Shown one piece after another: positions 54,605 to 63,190 of a stretch of DNA of 64,000 nucleotides. Source of the DNA: an uncultured Alphaproteobacteria bacterium (GTDB lineage: Bacteria; Pseudomonadota; Alphaproteobacteria; RF32; CAG-239); contig CALXRP010000004.1 of NCBI GenBank assembly GCA_944390885.1, forward strand, positions 1 through 64,000, read 5' to 3'. The notes under the pieces are model-generated. The model searched no databases and was not told the origin of the DNA. It worked only from the letters and a program-made list of their open reading frames with translations. The position numbers and the translations under genes are program-made. Each line of letters begins with the position of its first letter. Position 1 is the first letter of the stretch.

Positions 54605-56027
54605 AAGGGATGTAGACTGTGTGAAGCATATTAGTCCTTCCCTTTTTGCCAAGAGGAAAACCGGCCGTGATAATGATAAAGTCGCCGGATTTGGCATAGC
54701 CGTTTTCTTTCACCAGTTTGATGGCAATTTCCTCCACCTTGTCAAAACTCTTGTAGCCTTCTTTATTCAAAAAGGGCTTCGTTCCCCAAACCAGAGCCAT
54801 CCGGCGGGCAACTTCCGTATCAGGCGTAACGGCCAAAATCGGCTGTGTCGGCCGCTCGCGCGCAGCCAAAAGCGTCGTAAATCCCGAGGTCGTATAAGTA
54901 ACAATCGCCGCCACGTTTTTCAGCACATCCGAAATCTCGCTGGCAGCAAAAGTAATGGCATCCGCCTCGCCGCAGCAACACGGATGAACGCGGGAATTTT
55001 CCATATGTTTGTAAAAAAGCGGATCCGCCTCAACCTGGGTAATAATGCTGTTCATCATTTTAACCGCCTCAACCGGATATTTTCCGGCTGCGCTCTCGGC
55101 TGATAACATAACCACATCGGCGCCGTCATATACGGCCGTCGCCACATCGGAAACCTCGGCGCGCGTCGGGCTGGGATTATTAATCATCGATTCCAGCATC
55201 TGAGTAGCCACAATAACCGGACGGGCATATTTCCGGCAGGCCGTAACAATCCGCTTTTGCAAAACCGGCACCGTCGGCAGCGGACATTCCACGCCCAAAT
55301 CACCGCGCGCTACCATAATAGCATCGGAAAGCTCGATAATCTGTTCCAAATCATCAATCGCACTCGGCTTTTCCAGCTTGGAAATCAGCCAGGCTTTATC
55401 GCCTATAAGCTCACGGGCATACCGCACATCATCCGCCGACTGCACAAAAGACATCCCAATCCAGTCAACCCCGAGTTTCAGGGCAAATTTCAGGTCTTCT
55501 TTGTCTTTTTCGGTAATCGCCGAAATATTCAACTGGGTATTCGGCAAATTAACCCCCTTATGGCTGGAAAGATAACCGCCGACTTTTACGGTCGTCCGCA
55601 TCATATGGTCATTAGCCTCTTCCACCTCCAAAACAATACTGCCGTCATTCAGCAAAAGGTCATCACCCGGCTTGACTGCGGCAAAAATCTCCGGATGCGG
55701 CAGGTTGACCCGGGTAATATCTCCGGGAACTTTATCCATATCCAAAACAAAAGACTGTCCTTCTTTCAAAAAAACCTTATCGTCCTTAAATTCACCGACC
55801 CGGAGCTTTGGCCCCTGCATATCTGCCAAAATGGAAATATGAACTTTCTTTTCTTTTTCCAGTTTGCGAACAATGTCATAACGTTCCTTATGCTCTTCGT
55901 GCGTTCCGTGGCTGAAGTTAAAACGAAAACCGTCAACCCCGGCGTCAATCAGCTTTTCAATCTGCTCGCGGGTTGAAGAAGACGGCCCGATGGTCGCCAG
56001 AATTTTTGTCTTGGTTTTTTGTGGCAT
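54603..56027 (-). CDS. pyk: Pyruvate kinase
   Basis: Glycolytic enzyme converting PEP and ADP to pyruvate and ATP. The 474 residues start with KTKILATIGPSSSTREQI and include FRFNFSHGTHEEH near residue 33 and ILADMQGPKLRVGEF near 66. The active-site loop MVARGDLGVE is near 240, with VIVATQMLESMI after it, and the C-terminal regulatory domain closes with PLGKKGRTNMLHTVYIP. Single gene, divergent from gapR, with its 3' end inside giant hairpin 5. Confidence 0.96.
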   Translation of the reverse strand: MPQKTKTKILATIGPSSSTREQIEKLIDAGVDGFRFNFSHGTHEEHKERYDIVRKLEKEKKVHISILADMQGPKLRVGEFKDDKVFLKEGQSFVLDMDKVPGDITRVNLPHPEIFAAVKPGDDLLLNDGSIVLEVEEANDHMMRTTVKVGGYLSSHKGVNLPNTQLNISAITEKDKEDLKFALKLGVDWIGMSFVQSADDVRYARELIGDKAWLISKLEKPSAIDDLEQIIELSDAIMVARGDLGVECPLPTVPVLQKRIVTACRKYARPVIVATQMLESMINNPSPTRAEVSDVATAVYDGADVVMLSAESAAGKYPVEAVKMMNSIITQVEADPLFYKHMENSRVHPCCCGEADAITFAASEISDVLKNVAAIVTYTTSGFTTLLAARERPTQPILAVTPDTEVARRMALVWGTKPFLNKEGYKSFDKVEEIAIKLVKENGYAKSGDFIIITAGFPLGKKGRTNMLHTVYIP

Positions 56028-56166
56028 TTAACACCTCATAAATAAATTCCGAATACAAAAAGCATTATCAAAAATAAGTTAACAGCTTATTAAATTTTAT
56101 TATTGTAAAAGGCAAACATCTTTGTTAACTTATACCACAAAAGTAATTAATTTTTAGGAGAAAACA

Positions 56167-56427
56167 ATGAGTGAAGAAGAACAAAAATCCGAAGTCGGCG
56201 GCATTGCGGCTGACCGCCTGCGTTCATTAATTGAGCGGATTGAACGCCTGGAAGAAGAGAAAAAAGGCATCAGCTCCGATATTCGCGATATTTTTGCCGA
56301 GGCCAAAGGCGCCGGATTCGATGTCAAGACCATGCGCACGATTCTCAAACTGCGCAAAATGAACGCCGCCGACCGCGACGAACAAGAGTTTTTGATAGAA
56401 ACTTACCGCAAGGCCTTAGACCTTTAA
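56167..56427 (+). CDS. gapR: GapR-family nucleoid protein (DUF2312)
   Basis: GapR binds overtwisted AT-rich DNA ahead of replication and transcription complexes and is confined mainly to alphaproteobacteria. The 86 residues match the family length. The first helix ADRLRSLIERIERLEEEKKG and the basic stretch GFDVKTMRTILKLRKMN are conserved. AGGAG lies seven bases before the ATG. Monocistronic, with its own terminator. Confidence 0.92.
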   Translation: MSEEEQKSEVGGIAADRLRSLIERIERLEEEKKGISSDIRDIFAEAKGAGFDVKTMRTILKLRKMNAADRDEQEFLIETYRKALDL

Positions 56428-56438
56428 TCCCCGTTTCG

Positions 56439-56465
56439 AGCCCGTGTCAAACGGGCTTTTTTTTT
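56439..56465 (+). terminator. Terminator after gapR
   Basis: AGCCCGT-GTCAA-ACGGGCT followed by T9, 12 bases after the stop. The T-run touches the stop codon of the convergent chromate-transporter half gene. Confidence 0.85.
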
Positions 56466-56982
56466 ACAGTTTCAAAACGATTCCCGCCGCCATTCCGAGC
56501 AGAATGTAAACAATCGGATGAATTTTGATAAAATGAATGGCTGCAAAAAACACCGCACAGAGAACCGCGGATAAAACATCAACGACCGCCAGCCGAAAAA
56601 GCTGCAGCGACGCACCGAGAATCAGCGCAACAACCGCCGGGCGTATGGCATAAAAACCGGATTGCAGATAAGGATTCTCCTTAAAGCGGGACAAGATTCC
56701 GGTAATCCAGACAATAACAATAACCGAAGGCGTCGTCAGGCCGATTGTGGCAATCACGCCGCCCAAAATTCCGGCCGTATTAAAACCGGCATAAGTTGCC
56801 ATATTCACGCCGAGCGGCCCGGGTGTGGATTCGGAAATCGCAATCATATCCGCCAGTTCCTGATGAGAAAACCAGGCGTATTTATCACTCAGCTCAAACA
56901 AAAACGGCACCGTAACCAAACCGCCGCCGATAGCCAGCAACCCGACTTTGAAAAACTCCCAAAATAACAAAAGATAAATCAT
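56464..56982 (-). CDS. Chromate transporter family protein, second half-gene
   Basis: 172 residues. The start overlaps the first half-gene by four bases (ATGA). It carries the CHR-domain hallmarks FFKVGLLAIGGGLVTVPFL near residue 9 and ISESTPGPLGVNMATYAGF near 48, with about five membrane helices. In the full-length family two such domains are fused in opposite topology. Here they are encoded separately and probably form a heterodimer. Chromate export is the family name, but the native substrate in such short pairs is uncertain. Confidence 0.85.
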   Translation of the reverse strand: MIYLLLFWEFFKVGLLAIGGGLVTVPFLFELSDKYAWFSHQELADMIAISESTPGPLGVNMATYAGFNTAGILGGVIATIGLTTPSVIVIVWITGILSRFKENPYLQSGFYAIRPAVVALILGASLQLFRLAVVDVLSAVLCAVFFAAIHFIKIHPIVYILLGMAAGIVLKL

Positions 56983-57515
56983 CGGCGCCCCCATTTTTGC
57001 AAAATCAGCCCGAAAGCAACCGCCAGCAAAACAATTACCGCCGGCGATACGCCCAGCCCGATTAACAAACCGGTACTGACCAGGAAAACCGCTATGCCGG
57101 TCTTATCGCGGATTCCCTTTTTCCAAAAAGAAATCAGCGTTTCGGCAATCAGCGCCACAACCACAATCCGCACACCGGCAAAAGCATGAATAACATACGG
57201 ATTGTCCAGAAAATTATGCAAAACCGAAGCAATCAAAATAATCAGGATCATCGACGGGACGATAATACCGAAAGTTGCTATAACGGCACCGGTCTTTGCT
57301 TTCATCTTATAACCGCAGAAGGTCGCCACATTCACGGCAATAATCCCGGGTGTGCATTGCCCGATGGAAAAATAATCCATCAAATCGGATTCGCTGATCC
57401 ATTTCCGTTTTTCGACCAGCTCCGCCTGCAAAAGCGGAATCATGGCATAGCCGCCGCCAAACGTAAACAGCCCAACCTTAAAAAAAGAAAAAAACAATTG
57501 CCATAACAATTTCAT
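56979..57515 (-). CDS. Chromate transporter family protein, first half-gene
   Basis: 178 residues with FFKVGLFTFGGGYAMIPLLQ near residue 11 and FSIGQCTPGIIAVNVATFCGY near 49, the CHR-domain signatures, and five or six membrane helices. It forms a two-gene unit with the next half-gene, divergent from pntAA across an 84-base gap. Confidence 0.85.
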   Translation of the reverse strand: MKLLWQLFFSFFKVGLFTFGGGYAMIPLLQAELVEKRKWISESDLMDYFSIGQCTPGIIAVNVATFCGYKMKAKTGAVIATFGIIVPSMILIILIASVLHNFLDNPYVIHAFAGVRIVVVALIAETLISFWKKGIRDKTGIAVFLVSTGLLIGLGVSPAVIVLLAVAFGLILQKWGRR

Positions 57516-57599
57516 CCAATACCCCTCTGTTTTTCTTTAATCTAATTACTATATCGGTACAAAACAAGCAACACCCAAAATCTCTGACAAGGAAAAAAG

Positions 57600-58706
57600 A
57601 TGATAATCGCCCTACCCAAAGAAACCGCACTGCATGAAAAACGCGTTGCCCTGACCCCTGAAACCGTCGCCAAAATCATTGCCTGGGGTTTTCGGATAAA
57701 GGTGGAAAAAAACGCCGGTTCCGCTGCCGGTTTTTCCGATGAAGAATACCGTCGTGCCGGTGCCGAAATCATTTCCGGCACTGCCCGTGTTTACACCGAT
57801 GCGAACATTATCTGCAAAATCCGGGCGCCGATACCGGAAGAAGACAAGTTTCTCAAAAAAGGCACAACGATTATCGCCAATTTTCAGGCATTGGACAATC
57901 CCAAACGTATCAAAAAACTCGCGGCTCTCGGCACAACTTGTTTTGCCCTGGATATGATTCCCCGTATCTCCCGCGCCCAATCCATGGACGTTTTGTCCTC
58001 GCAAAGCAATCTGGCCGGATACAAAGCCGTTCTCGAAGCCGTCAACCGTCTGGACAAAGCCGTTCCGATGCTGATGACCGCCGCCGGTACGGTTTCGCCG
58101 GCCAGGGTTCTGATTCTCGGAGCAGGCGTGGCCGGATTGCAGGCCGTTGCCACCGCCAAACGCCTCGGCGCGCAGGTCTATGCTTTTGACGTCCGCCCAC
58201 AGGTCAAAGAACAGGTTGAATCACTCGGCGGCCGTTTCCTGGCGATTCCCGGCGATGAAACTTTTGAAAACGCCGGCGGCTATGCCCGAGAAACTTCGGC
58301 AGAATATCAAAAAAAACAAAAAGCCGCCATTGCCGAACAACTTTCCAAAACCGATATTCTGATTACCACGGCGCTCATTCCGGGCAAACCAGCGCCCCGG
58401 CTGGTTGATAAAGAAATGTTAAAGCTAATGCCGAAAGGAAGCATTGCCGTTGATATGGCCGCCGCAGCCGGAGGAAATATTGAAGCTTCCGTTGACGGCC
58501 GTGAAACCGAAATTTCCGGCATAAAAGTCCTCGGCGCATCTAATCTGGCCGCAGAAATTCCCAACACCGCCAGCCGGATGTTTTCCCGCAACATCTACAA
58601 TTTTTTAAGCCCGATGTATAATTCGGAACAACACAAAATCATCTTCGATTTTGAGGACGAGCTGATAAACAAAACCTGCATCTGCAAAGACGGAGAAACA
58701 AGATGA
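57600..58706 (+). CDS. pntAA: NAD(P) transhydrogenase subunit alpha part 1
   Basis: The soluble NAD(H)-binding dI subunit of the proton-translocating transhydrogenase. The 368 residues start [21 protein letters not shown]. The Rossmann fold is at [22 protein letters not shown] near residue 165. The mobile loop and the [16 protein letters not shown] segment after it are conserved. Overlap of four bases with pntAB. The three-gene form is that of Rhodospirillum rubrum. Confidence 0.95.
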   Translation: MIIALPKETALHEKRVALTPETVAKIIAWGFRIKVEKNAGSAAGFSDEEYRRAGAEIISGTARVYTDANIICKIRAPIPEEDKFLKKGTTIIANFQALDNPKRIKKLAALGTTCFALDMIPRISRAQSMDVLSSQSNLAGYKAVLEAVNRLDKAVPMLMTAAGTVSPARVLILGAGVAGLQAVATAKRLGAQVYAFDVRPQVKEQVESLGGRFLAIPGDETFENAGGYARETSAEYQKKQKAAIAEQLSKTDILITTALIPGKPAPRLVDKEMLKLMPKGSIAVDMAAAAGGNIEASVDGRETEISGIKVLGASNLAAEIPNTASRMFSRNIYNFLSPMYNSEQHKIIFDFEDELINKTCICKDGETR

Positions 58707-59002
58707 GCGATATCTGGACACTGCTTACGATCCTAATGCTGGCCTGCTTTGTCGGCTATTTTGTTGTCTGGGGCGTCACACCTGCGCTGCACTCCCCGCT
58801 GATGAGCGTCTCAAACGCCGTTTCCGGCATCATAATCATCGGCGCCTTGATAACCGCCGGCGGAACTGAAATGAACATCTCCAAAATTCTCGGCCTGATT
58901 GCAGTATTTCTGGCCAGCATCAATATTTTCGGCGGCTTTGCCGTCTCACACCGTATGCTGTTGATGTTCAAAAAGAAAAAAACACCCGGGGAGAAAAAAT
59001 AA
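58703..59002 (+). CDS. pntAB: NAD(P) transhydrogenase subunit alpha part 2
   Basis: The short membrane subunit, 99 residues with three helices. [25 protein letters not shown] is the conserved membrane signature. The basic tail [11 protein letters not shown] faces the cytosol. It overlaps pntAA by four bases and pntB by one. Confidence 0.93.
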   Translation: MSDIWTLLTILMLACFVGYFVVWGVTPALHSPLMSVSNAVSGIIIIGALITAGGTEMNISKILGLIAVFLASINIFGGFAVSHRMLLMFKKKKTPGEKK

Positions 59003-60366
59003 TGACCAACGCCATTCTGTCCTGCTCCTACCTCATTGCCAGCGCTCTATGCATTTTGGCCATTCGCGGTCTGGCCTCCCCGCGCACTGCTCGCAGCGGA
59101 AACATTTTGGGGATGGTCGGAATGTCCGTTGCGGTTATTGCCACTTTATCTTTGCCGGCAATAACGGACATTCGTTGGATTCTTGCTGCCATTGCCGCCG
59201 GAGCCCTGGTCGGAATATTTTCTGCCCTGAAAGTCAAAATGACGGCCTTGCCGCAAATGACTGCAGCCTTCAACGGATTAGGCGGACTGGCTGCCGTTTT
59301 CATTTCAGCATCAGAAATTTTCGCCGGTTCCGAAGCCTATGCCGAAGCATCAATCGGCATGCTCATCGGCGCCGTTGCCTTCTCCGGCTCTCTGATAGCT
59401 TTTGCCAAACTGCAGGGATTAATGCCATCCGGAGCCGTTGTTTTTTCCGGCCAACAGGGAATAAACCTGATCTTTGCCTTAGGTATTATCGGCACCGCCG
59501 CGGCCTATATAACAAACGGCAATATTGCTTTGTTTGAAATACTCGTCAGCCTGTCAATCATCCTCGGAATATTGTTAATTCTCCCAATCGGAGGAGCAGA
59601 TATGCCGGTCGTTATTTCCGTCTTAAACGCCTATTCCGGCTGGGCAGCCGTTGGTATTGGATTTTCATTAAACAACGTCCTGCTGATAATCGTCGGTGCC
59701 ATTGTCGGCGCCAGCGGAGCAATTTTATCTTATATCATGACAAAAGCCATGAACCGCTCGCTGGTCAGCGTAATGCTCGGCGGGTTCGGCCTGGAACAAA
59801 ACAAAGACGAGGAACAAAAAACCGATGACCGTAAAACCGCCAAAAGCGGAAATCCGCAAGACGCTGCTTTTATTATGGAAAATGCCAATAAAGTCATTAT
59901 CGTTCCCGGATACGGCATGGCCGTCGCCCAGGCGCAGCATGTCTTAAAAGAAATGGCCGATGCCTTACATAAAAAAGGCGTGGAGGTAAAATACGCCATT
60001 CATCCCGTTGCCGGACGAATGCCCGGACATATGAACGTTTTACTGGCTGAAGCAAACGTACCTTATGAAGATGTTTTTGAGTTGGAAGAAATCAACCGGG
60101 AATTTGCTTCCGCTGACGTTGCTTATGTTATCGGCGCCAATGACATTACCAATCCCTTGGCCAAAACTGATCCGCATTCGCCGATCTTCGGTATGCCGGT
60201 TCTGGAGGTCGAAAAAGCCCGCACCGTATTTTTTGTAAAACGTTCTCTGGGAACTGGCTACTCCGGCGTCGAAAACCCGTTATTTTTCGCAGACAATACG
60301 ATTATGCTGTACGGCGACGCCAAAAAGGTCACGGAAGAAATCGTCTCCGCCCTGGAACAAAAATAG
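59002..60366 (+). CDS. pntB: NAD(P) transhydrogenase subunit beta
   Basis: Combines the beta half of the membrane channel with the NADP(H)-binding dIII domain. 454 residues. Eight or nine helices reach to about residue 255. dIII starts near 285 with KVIIVPGYGMAVAQAQH and includes AIHPVAGRMPGHMNVLLAEA, VYVIGANDITNPLA-like (AYVIGAND) and KRSLGTGYSGVENPLF. With pntAA and pntAB it makes NADPH at the cost of the proton gradient. Confidence 0.96.
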   Translation: MTNAILSCSYLIASALCILAIRGLASPRTARSGNILGMVGMSVAVIATLSLPAITDIRWILAAIAAGALVGIFSALKVKMTALPQMTAAFNGLGGLAAVFISASEIFAGSEAYAEASIGMLIGAVAFSGSLIAFAKLQGLMPSGAVVFSGQQGINLIFALGIIGTAAAYITNGNIALFEILVSLSIILGILLILPIGGADMPVVISVLNAYSGWAAVGIGFSLNNVLLIIVGAIVGASGAILSYIMTKAMNRSLVSVMLGGFGLEQNKDEEQKTDDRKTAKSGNPQDAAFIMENANKVIIVPGYGMAVAQAQHVLKEMADALHKKGVEVKYAIHPVAGRMPGHMNVLLAEANVPYEDVFELEEINREFASADVAYVIGANDITNPLAKTDPHSPIFGMPVLEVEKARTVFFVKRSLGTGYSGVENPLFFADNTIMLYGDAKKVTEEIVSALEQK

Positions 60367-60454
60367 TTACTCACCACACCTGAGAAAATTTCTATTATCG
60401 ACAGATTTCAGTCTAAAAATGCCCTATATAATTAAAGTACCACATGAAAAAACA

Positions 60455-60495
60455 AAAAAATACCGCTTGAACAAAAGTTCAAACGGTATTTTTGT
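60455..60495. terminator. Bidirectional terminator after pntB
   Basis: AAAAATACCGCTTGAAC pairs with GTTCAAACGGTATTTTT (one mismatch) over a four-base loop, with A and T runs on opposite sides. Shared with the convergent gene that stops at 60495. Confidence 0.85.
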
Positions 60496-60980
60496 TACTG
60501 AACAACCCATTTTCGATAATAAACCGGCTTTGTATCCGGAATCGTACTATAAATTTCAATCTGCAAACTGTTTCTGCTGGTCAGCACGCCAAGCCGGAAC
60601 TCTTCCCCGCTATCAGCAAACTTTCCTAGCCGCAGTTCTTTGAAATCATCCTCGCCAACCATAAAAACCTCAGAAATCACCGTTAACGGCATTCCCTTAA
60701 TCTGGTTTTTACCATTCAGCTTCAACTCCCGTCCTTCAAAATAAATTTTTTTCAAGACATAAAGCATATTCAGCTTATTATCCCAAATAAGGTCGACTCC
60801 CAGCTCCGGCAAAGAAAAATATTCGTTCCCGGGCGGATTTCTGAAAAAAGGTTCAATCTCAACCCCCCGAACAAGTCTGGGCGGCGCCATCTTACCTTCT
60901 TTATTTCCATTAAACTGCTGGGAAAAAGCGCTAAAAGGCAATACAATTGCCATAATCAAAGAGCAAAATAATTTTAGCAT
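60495..60980 (-). CDS. Secreted protein, unknown
   Basis: 161 residues with a signal peptide (about residues 1-20, LFCSLIMAIVLPFSAFS). The mature part is beta-rich and charged (VEIEPFFRNPPGNEYFSLPELGVDLIWDNKL) with no cysteines. No family recognised. The start at the ATG is two codons inside a TTG-initiated frame. The ribosome site is weak. Single gene, ended by the pntB terminator. Confidence 0.65.
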   Translation of the reverse strand: MLKLFCSLIMAIVLPFSAFSQQFNGNKEGKMAPPRLVRGVEIEPFFRNPPGNEYFSLPELGVDLIWDNKLNMLYVLKKIYFEGRELKLNGKNQIKGMPLTVISEVFMVGEDDFKELRLGKFADSGEEFRLGVLTSRNSLQIEIYSTIPDTKPVYYRKWVVQ

Positions 60981-61058
60981 AAACAAAAATTTATAATTTC
61001 TAATAATCTGATTTAAGAAAGTTATATTAACACAAAATCTTTTTTTGTCCAGTCAGAA

Positions 61059-61610
61059 TCACCAATACAGCAATAGAGCAAAAACCAAAAAGCCGTAAAA
61101 CAACACACCGGAAACAAACATTCCCGCCACCTTAAAATCTGCCCGCGACGGAATGGCATTTTCAATAATAATCGTCTGCAAAAGAACATAAAGAATATAA
61201 TTTGTCAGATTCATCGGTAGCTGAGGCAAAATATAGCGATTGATACAAAACCCGAGCGGCAGCAGTAAAAGCGGCGCCATCGCAGCAGGAACGGCGTTAT
61301 AATAAGTCACATTCTGAAAACCGACGCTGCCCATAACATAATACCCGTTCAAATCTCTCTTGGGCCAAATGGAAAAATTCACCGGACGGGCATTCAAAAG
61401 CAACCCGACCCAATAATGCATAAACTCATGCAAAATCGTCCCCGGCACATTGACCAGCGCCGATAACCACAGGCTGCGATAAGTTGCATATTTGGCCCGC
61501 ATCAAAAAAATAACCAACAGGATCAGAAAAAAACGGTTATCCGCAACTGTCCAAAACAGCTCGGAACTACTCAAAAACCCGGTAACTTTATGCCATATTC
61601 CATACAGCAT
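61059..61610 (-). CDS. Membrane protein with HExxH zinc-protease motif
   Basis: 183 residues with four to five helices (about 24-37, 47-70, 104-125, 133-150, 161-182). A metalloprotease-type motif HEFMH (H61, E62, H65) lies at the end of the second helix, as in site-2-type or DUF3267-like membrane proteases. SRADFKVAG near residue 155 may offer the third ligand (Asp). Peptidase activity is an inference from this motif. Its start overlaps the stop of a TetR regulator by one base, so the two are one operon and the regulator may control it. Confidence 0.65.
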   Translation of the reverse strand: MLYGIWHKVTGFLSSSELFWTVADNRFFLILLVIFLMRAKYATYRSLWLSALVNVPGTILHEFMHYWVGLLLNARPVNFSIWPKRDLNGYYVMGSVGFQNVTYYNAVPAAMAPLLLLPLGFCINRYILPQLPMNLTNYILYVLLQTIIIENAIPSRADFKVAGMFVSGVLFYGFLVFALLLYW

Positions 61611-62215
61611 TATCTGTCCCTCTTCAAAACTTTCAAACCTGCCAGATATGAATTTAATAAAAGCCGACAGATATTTTTACGGCTGAGCCGCCCTCGTTGC
61701 TGAGTCGCCAAAAAGGAACTCAGGCTGAACAAAGCAAGCATCAGCACCTGACGAAAAAGTTTTCTCTCTTTTGCACCAAAATTATCAACTTCATGCTCAA
61801 AATCTTTCCGCCAAATTTCCTCAAGCTTAACAAAACGGCGCAGATAAGCCGTCGGCAAATGCTTTCCGCTGTGATGGAGATGAAAATTAAACAGTAAAAA
61901 CCATAAATTCTCGTTTCCGAGAACCCATCCGGCATAAACATCGGTATACATATTCAAATTTTTATAACTGTCGTACGACGGCACAATTTTTTGCAAAACT
62001 GCAAACAACTCGTCCAAAGTCAGGATATTTTGCTCAATAACAAAACGATCCATATTGCCAAACTGGTTATAAATTGTTCCGACCGAGCAGCCGGAAGCCT
62101 CGGAAAGCTTACGTGCCGTTAAAAACTCTGCCCCTTTTTGAACGACAAGTTCACGCCCGGTTCTGATTAACAAAGCCCTGATTTCGGCTTTTTTATTGTC
62201 TTTTGCCTCTGTCAT
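61610..62215 (-). CDS. TetR/AcrR family transcriptional regulator
   Basis: 201 residues. The N-terminal helix-turn-helix spans about 15-58, with LTARKLSEASGCSVGTIYNQFGNMDRFV matching the TetR consensus in two successive parts (helix 2-3 and the YNQF tail). The C-terminal ligand domain is aromatic-rich (WFLLFNFHLHHSGKHLP near 105). It is translationally coupled to the HExxH membrane protein and divergent from a secreted-protein gene. The 97-base gap between them is the obvious place for its operator. Ligand unknown. Confidence 0.85.
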   Translation of the reverse strand: MTEAKDNKKAEIRALLIRTGRELVVQKGAEFLTARKLSEASGCSVGTIYNQFGNMDRFVIEQNILTLDELFAVLQKIVPSYDSYKNLNMYTDVYAGWVLGNENLWFLLFNFHLHHSGKHLPTAYLRRFVKLEEIWRKDFEHEVDNFGAKERKLFRQVLMLALFSLSSFLATQQRGRLSRKNICRLLLNSYLAGLKVLKRDR

Positions 62216-62312
62216 TATTATATCATCTTAACAAAATATTTGCAATTTAACGCTATATTAAAACAAATCTGAACAGTGTTCAATTTTTTTATTGCCGATT
62301 AAGGATAAAAAT

Positions 62313-63173
62313 ATGAAAAAAAGTATCTGTTACATTCTGGCCGCCTTGTTCTGCACCGCCGCAGCCGGCGTCCGGGCACAGGAAAATCCCGCCAGTGCGG
62401 AAATATATGAAAATCTGCTGATTTCGGAAGATCTCAAAATGCAGGATAAAATGGATGATGCTTCGACCCAGGCCAGAAAGCTTCTGGAACAAAAGCCGGA
62501 TCCCGTCAAACTGAACGTTCCCGAGGGTATAGAACCTGCCCGTTTGCGCAAACGCACGCCGCTGGAAATAAAAAAAGCTGCACCGGAAAACCTTTCTCCG
62601 GCTCCGTTCGGCCTGCTCTGGGGAGCTACCATTGCTGATATCAACGATCTCGGAATCACCTTAACGCCGATTGAAGTCAAAGACTATGTAAACACTTTTA
62701 CCGCAACCAACTTACCCAAACCCATTCCCGGATTTCAAAGCGTAAATGTTATTTTCGGCCAAGAAAACGAACTATGGCGGATCATTGCTTATGGAGATCT
62801 GCTGAATGATGATGCTTCGGCCAGCCGTGTCATGTTGGAATACCGCAGATATTATGCATTGCTCGAAAAAAAATACGGCAACGCGCATGAAACCTATATC
62901 CCGGCCGCCACAAACGTCGATCAGACAGATGAGTTCAGCTCCGAACCGGCTTTTGTCCCCAGCAAAGACATTCCCAACCAGCAAAACGCTCCGGATCTGT
63001 TAAAACAGCTCCAAAGCGGTCAAACCGTCATTTATGCCACTTTTCAAGATGAAAATACCGGAGCGGCACTGGCTGTCGGCGTCGACGGTGAAGGCAAAAG
63101 CTATATAACGATTGATTACAAAAGCCTGAGGATTCTTCGCCAGCGCGAAGCTCAGACCCTCGATGCATTATAA
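62313..63173 (+). CDS. Secreted protein, unknown
   Basis: 286 residues with a signal peptide (MKKSICYILAALFCTAAAGVRA). AAGGA lies seven bases before the ATG. The mature part has a charged helical segment (about 35-70), a Pro-rich linker, and a mixed domain starting SPAPFGLLWGATIADINDLGI near 95 that reaches the C-terminus. This domain looks like a conserved globular fold, but I cannot name it. It precedes the MurC-like gene by 17 bases, so a shared transcript and perhaps an envelope role are plausible. Confidence 0.7.
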   Translation: MKKSICYILAALFCTAAAGVRAQENPASAEIYENLLISEDLKMQDKMDDASTQARKLLEQKPDPVKLNVPEGIEPARLRKRTPLEIKKAAPENLSPAPFGLLWGATIADINDLGITLTPIEVKDYVNTFTATNLPKPIPGFQSVNVIFGQENELWRIIAYGDLLNDDASASRVMLEYRRYYALLEKKYGNAHETYIPAATNVDQTDEFSSEPAFVPSKDIPNQQNAPDLLKQLQSGQTVIYATFQDENTGAALAVGVDGEGKSYITIDYKSLRILRQREAQTLDAL

Positions 63174-63190
63174 CAATAAGGACCAAACAG

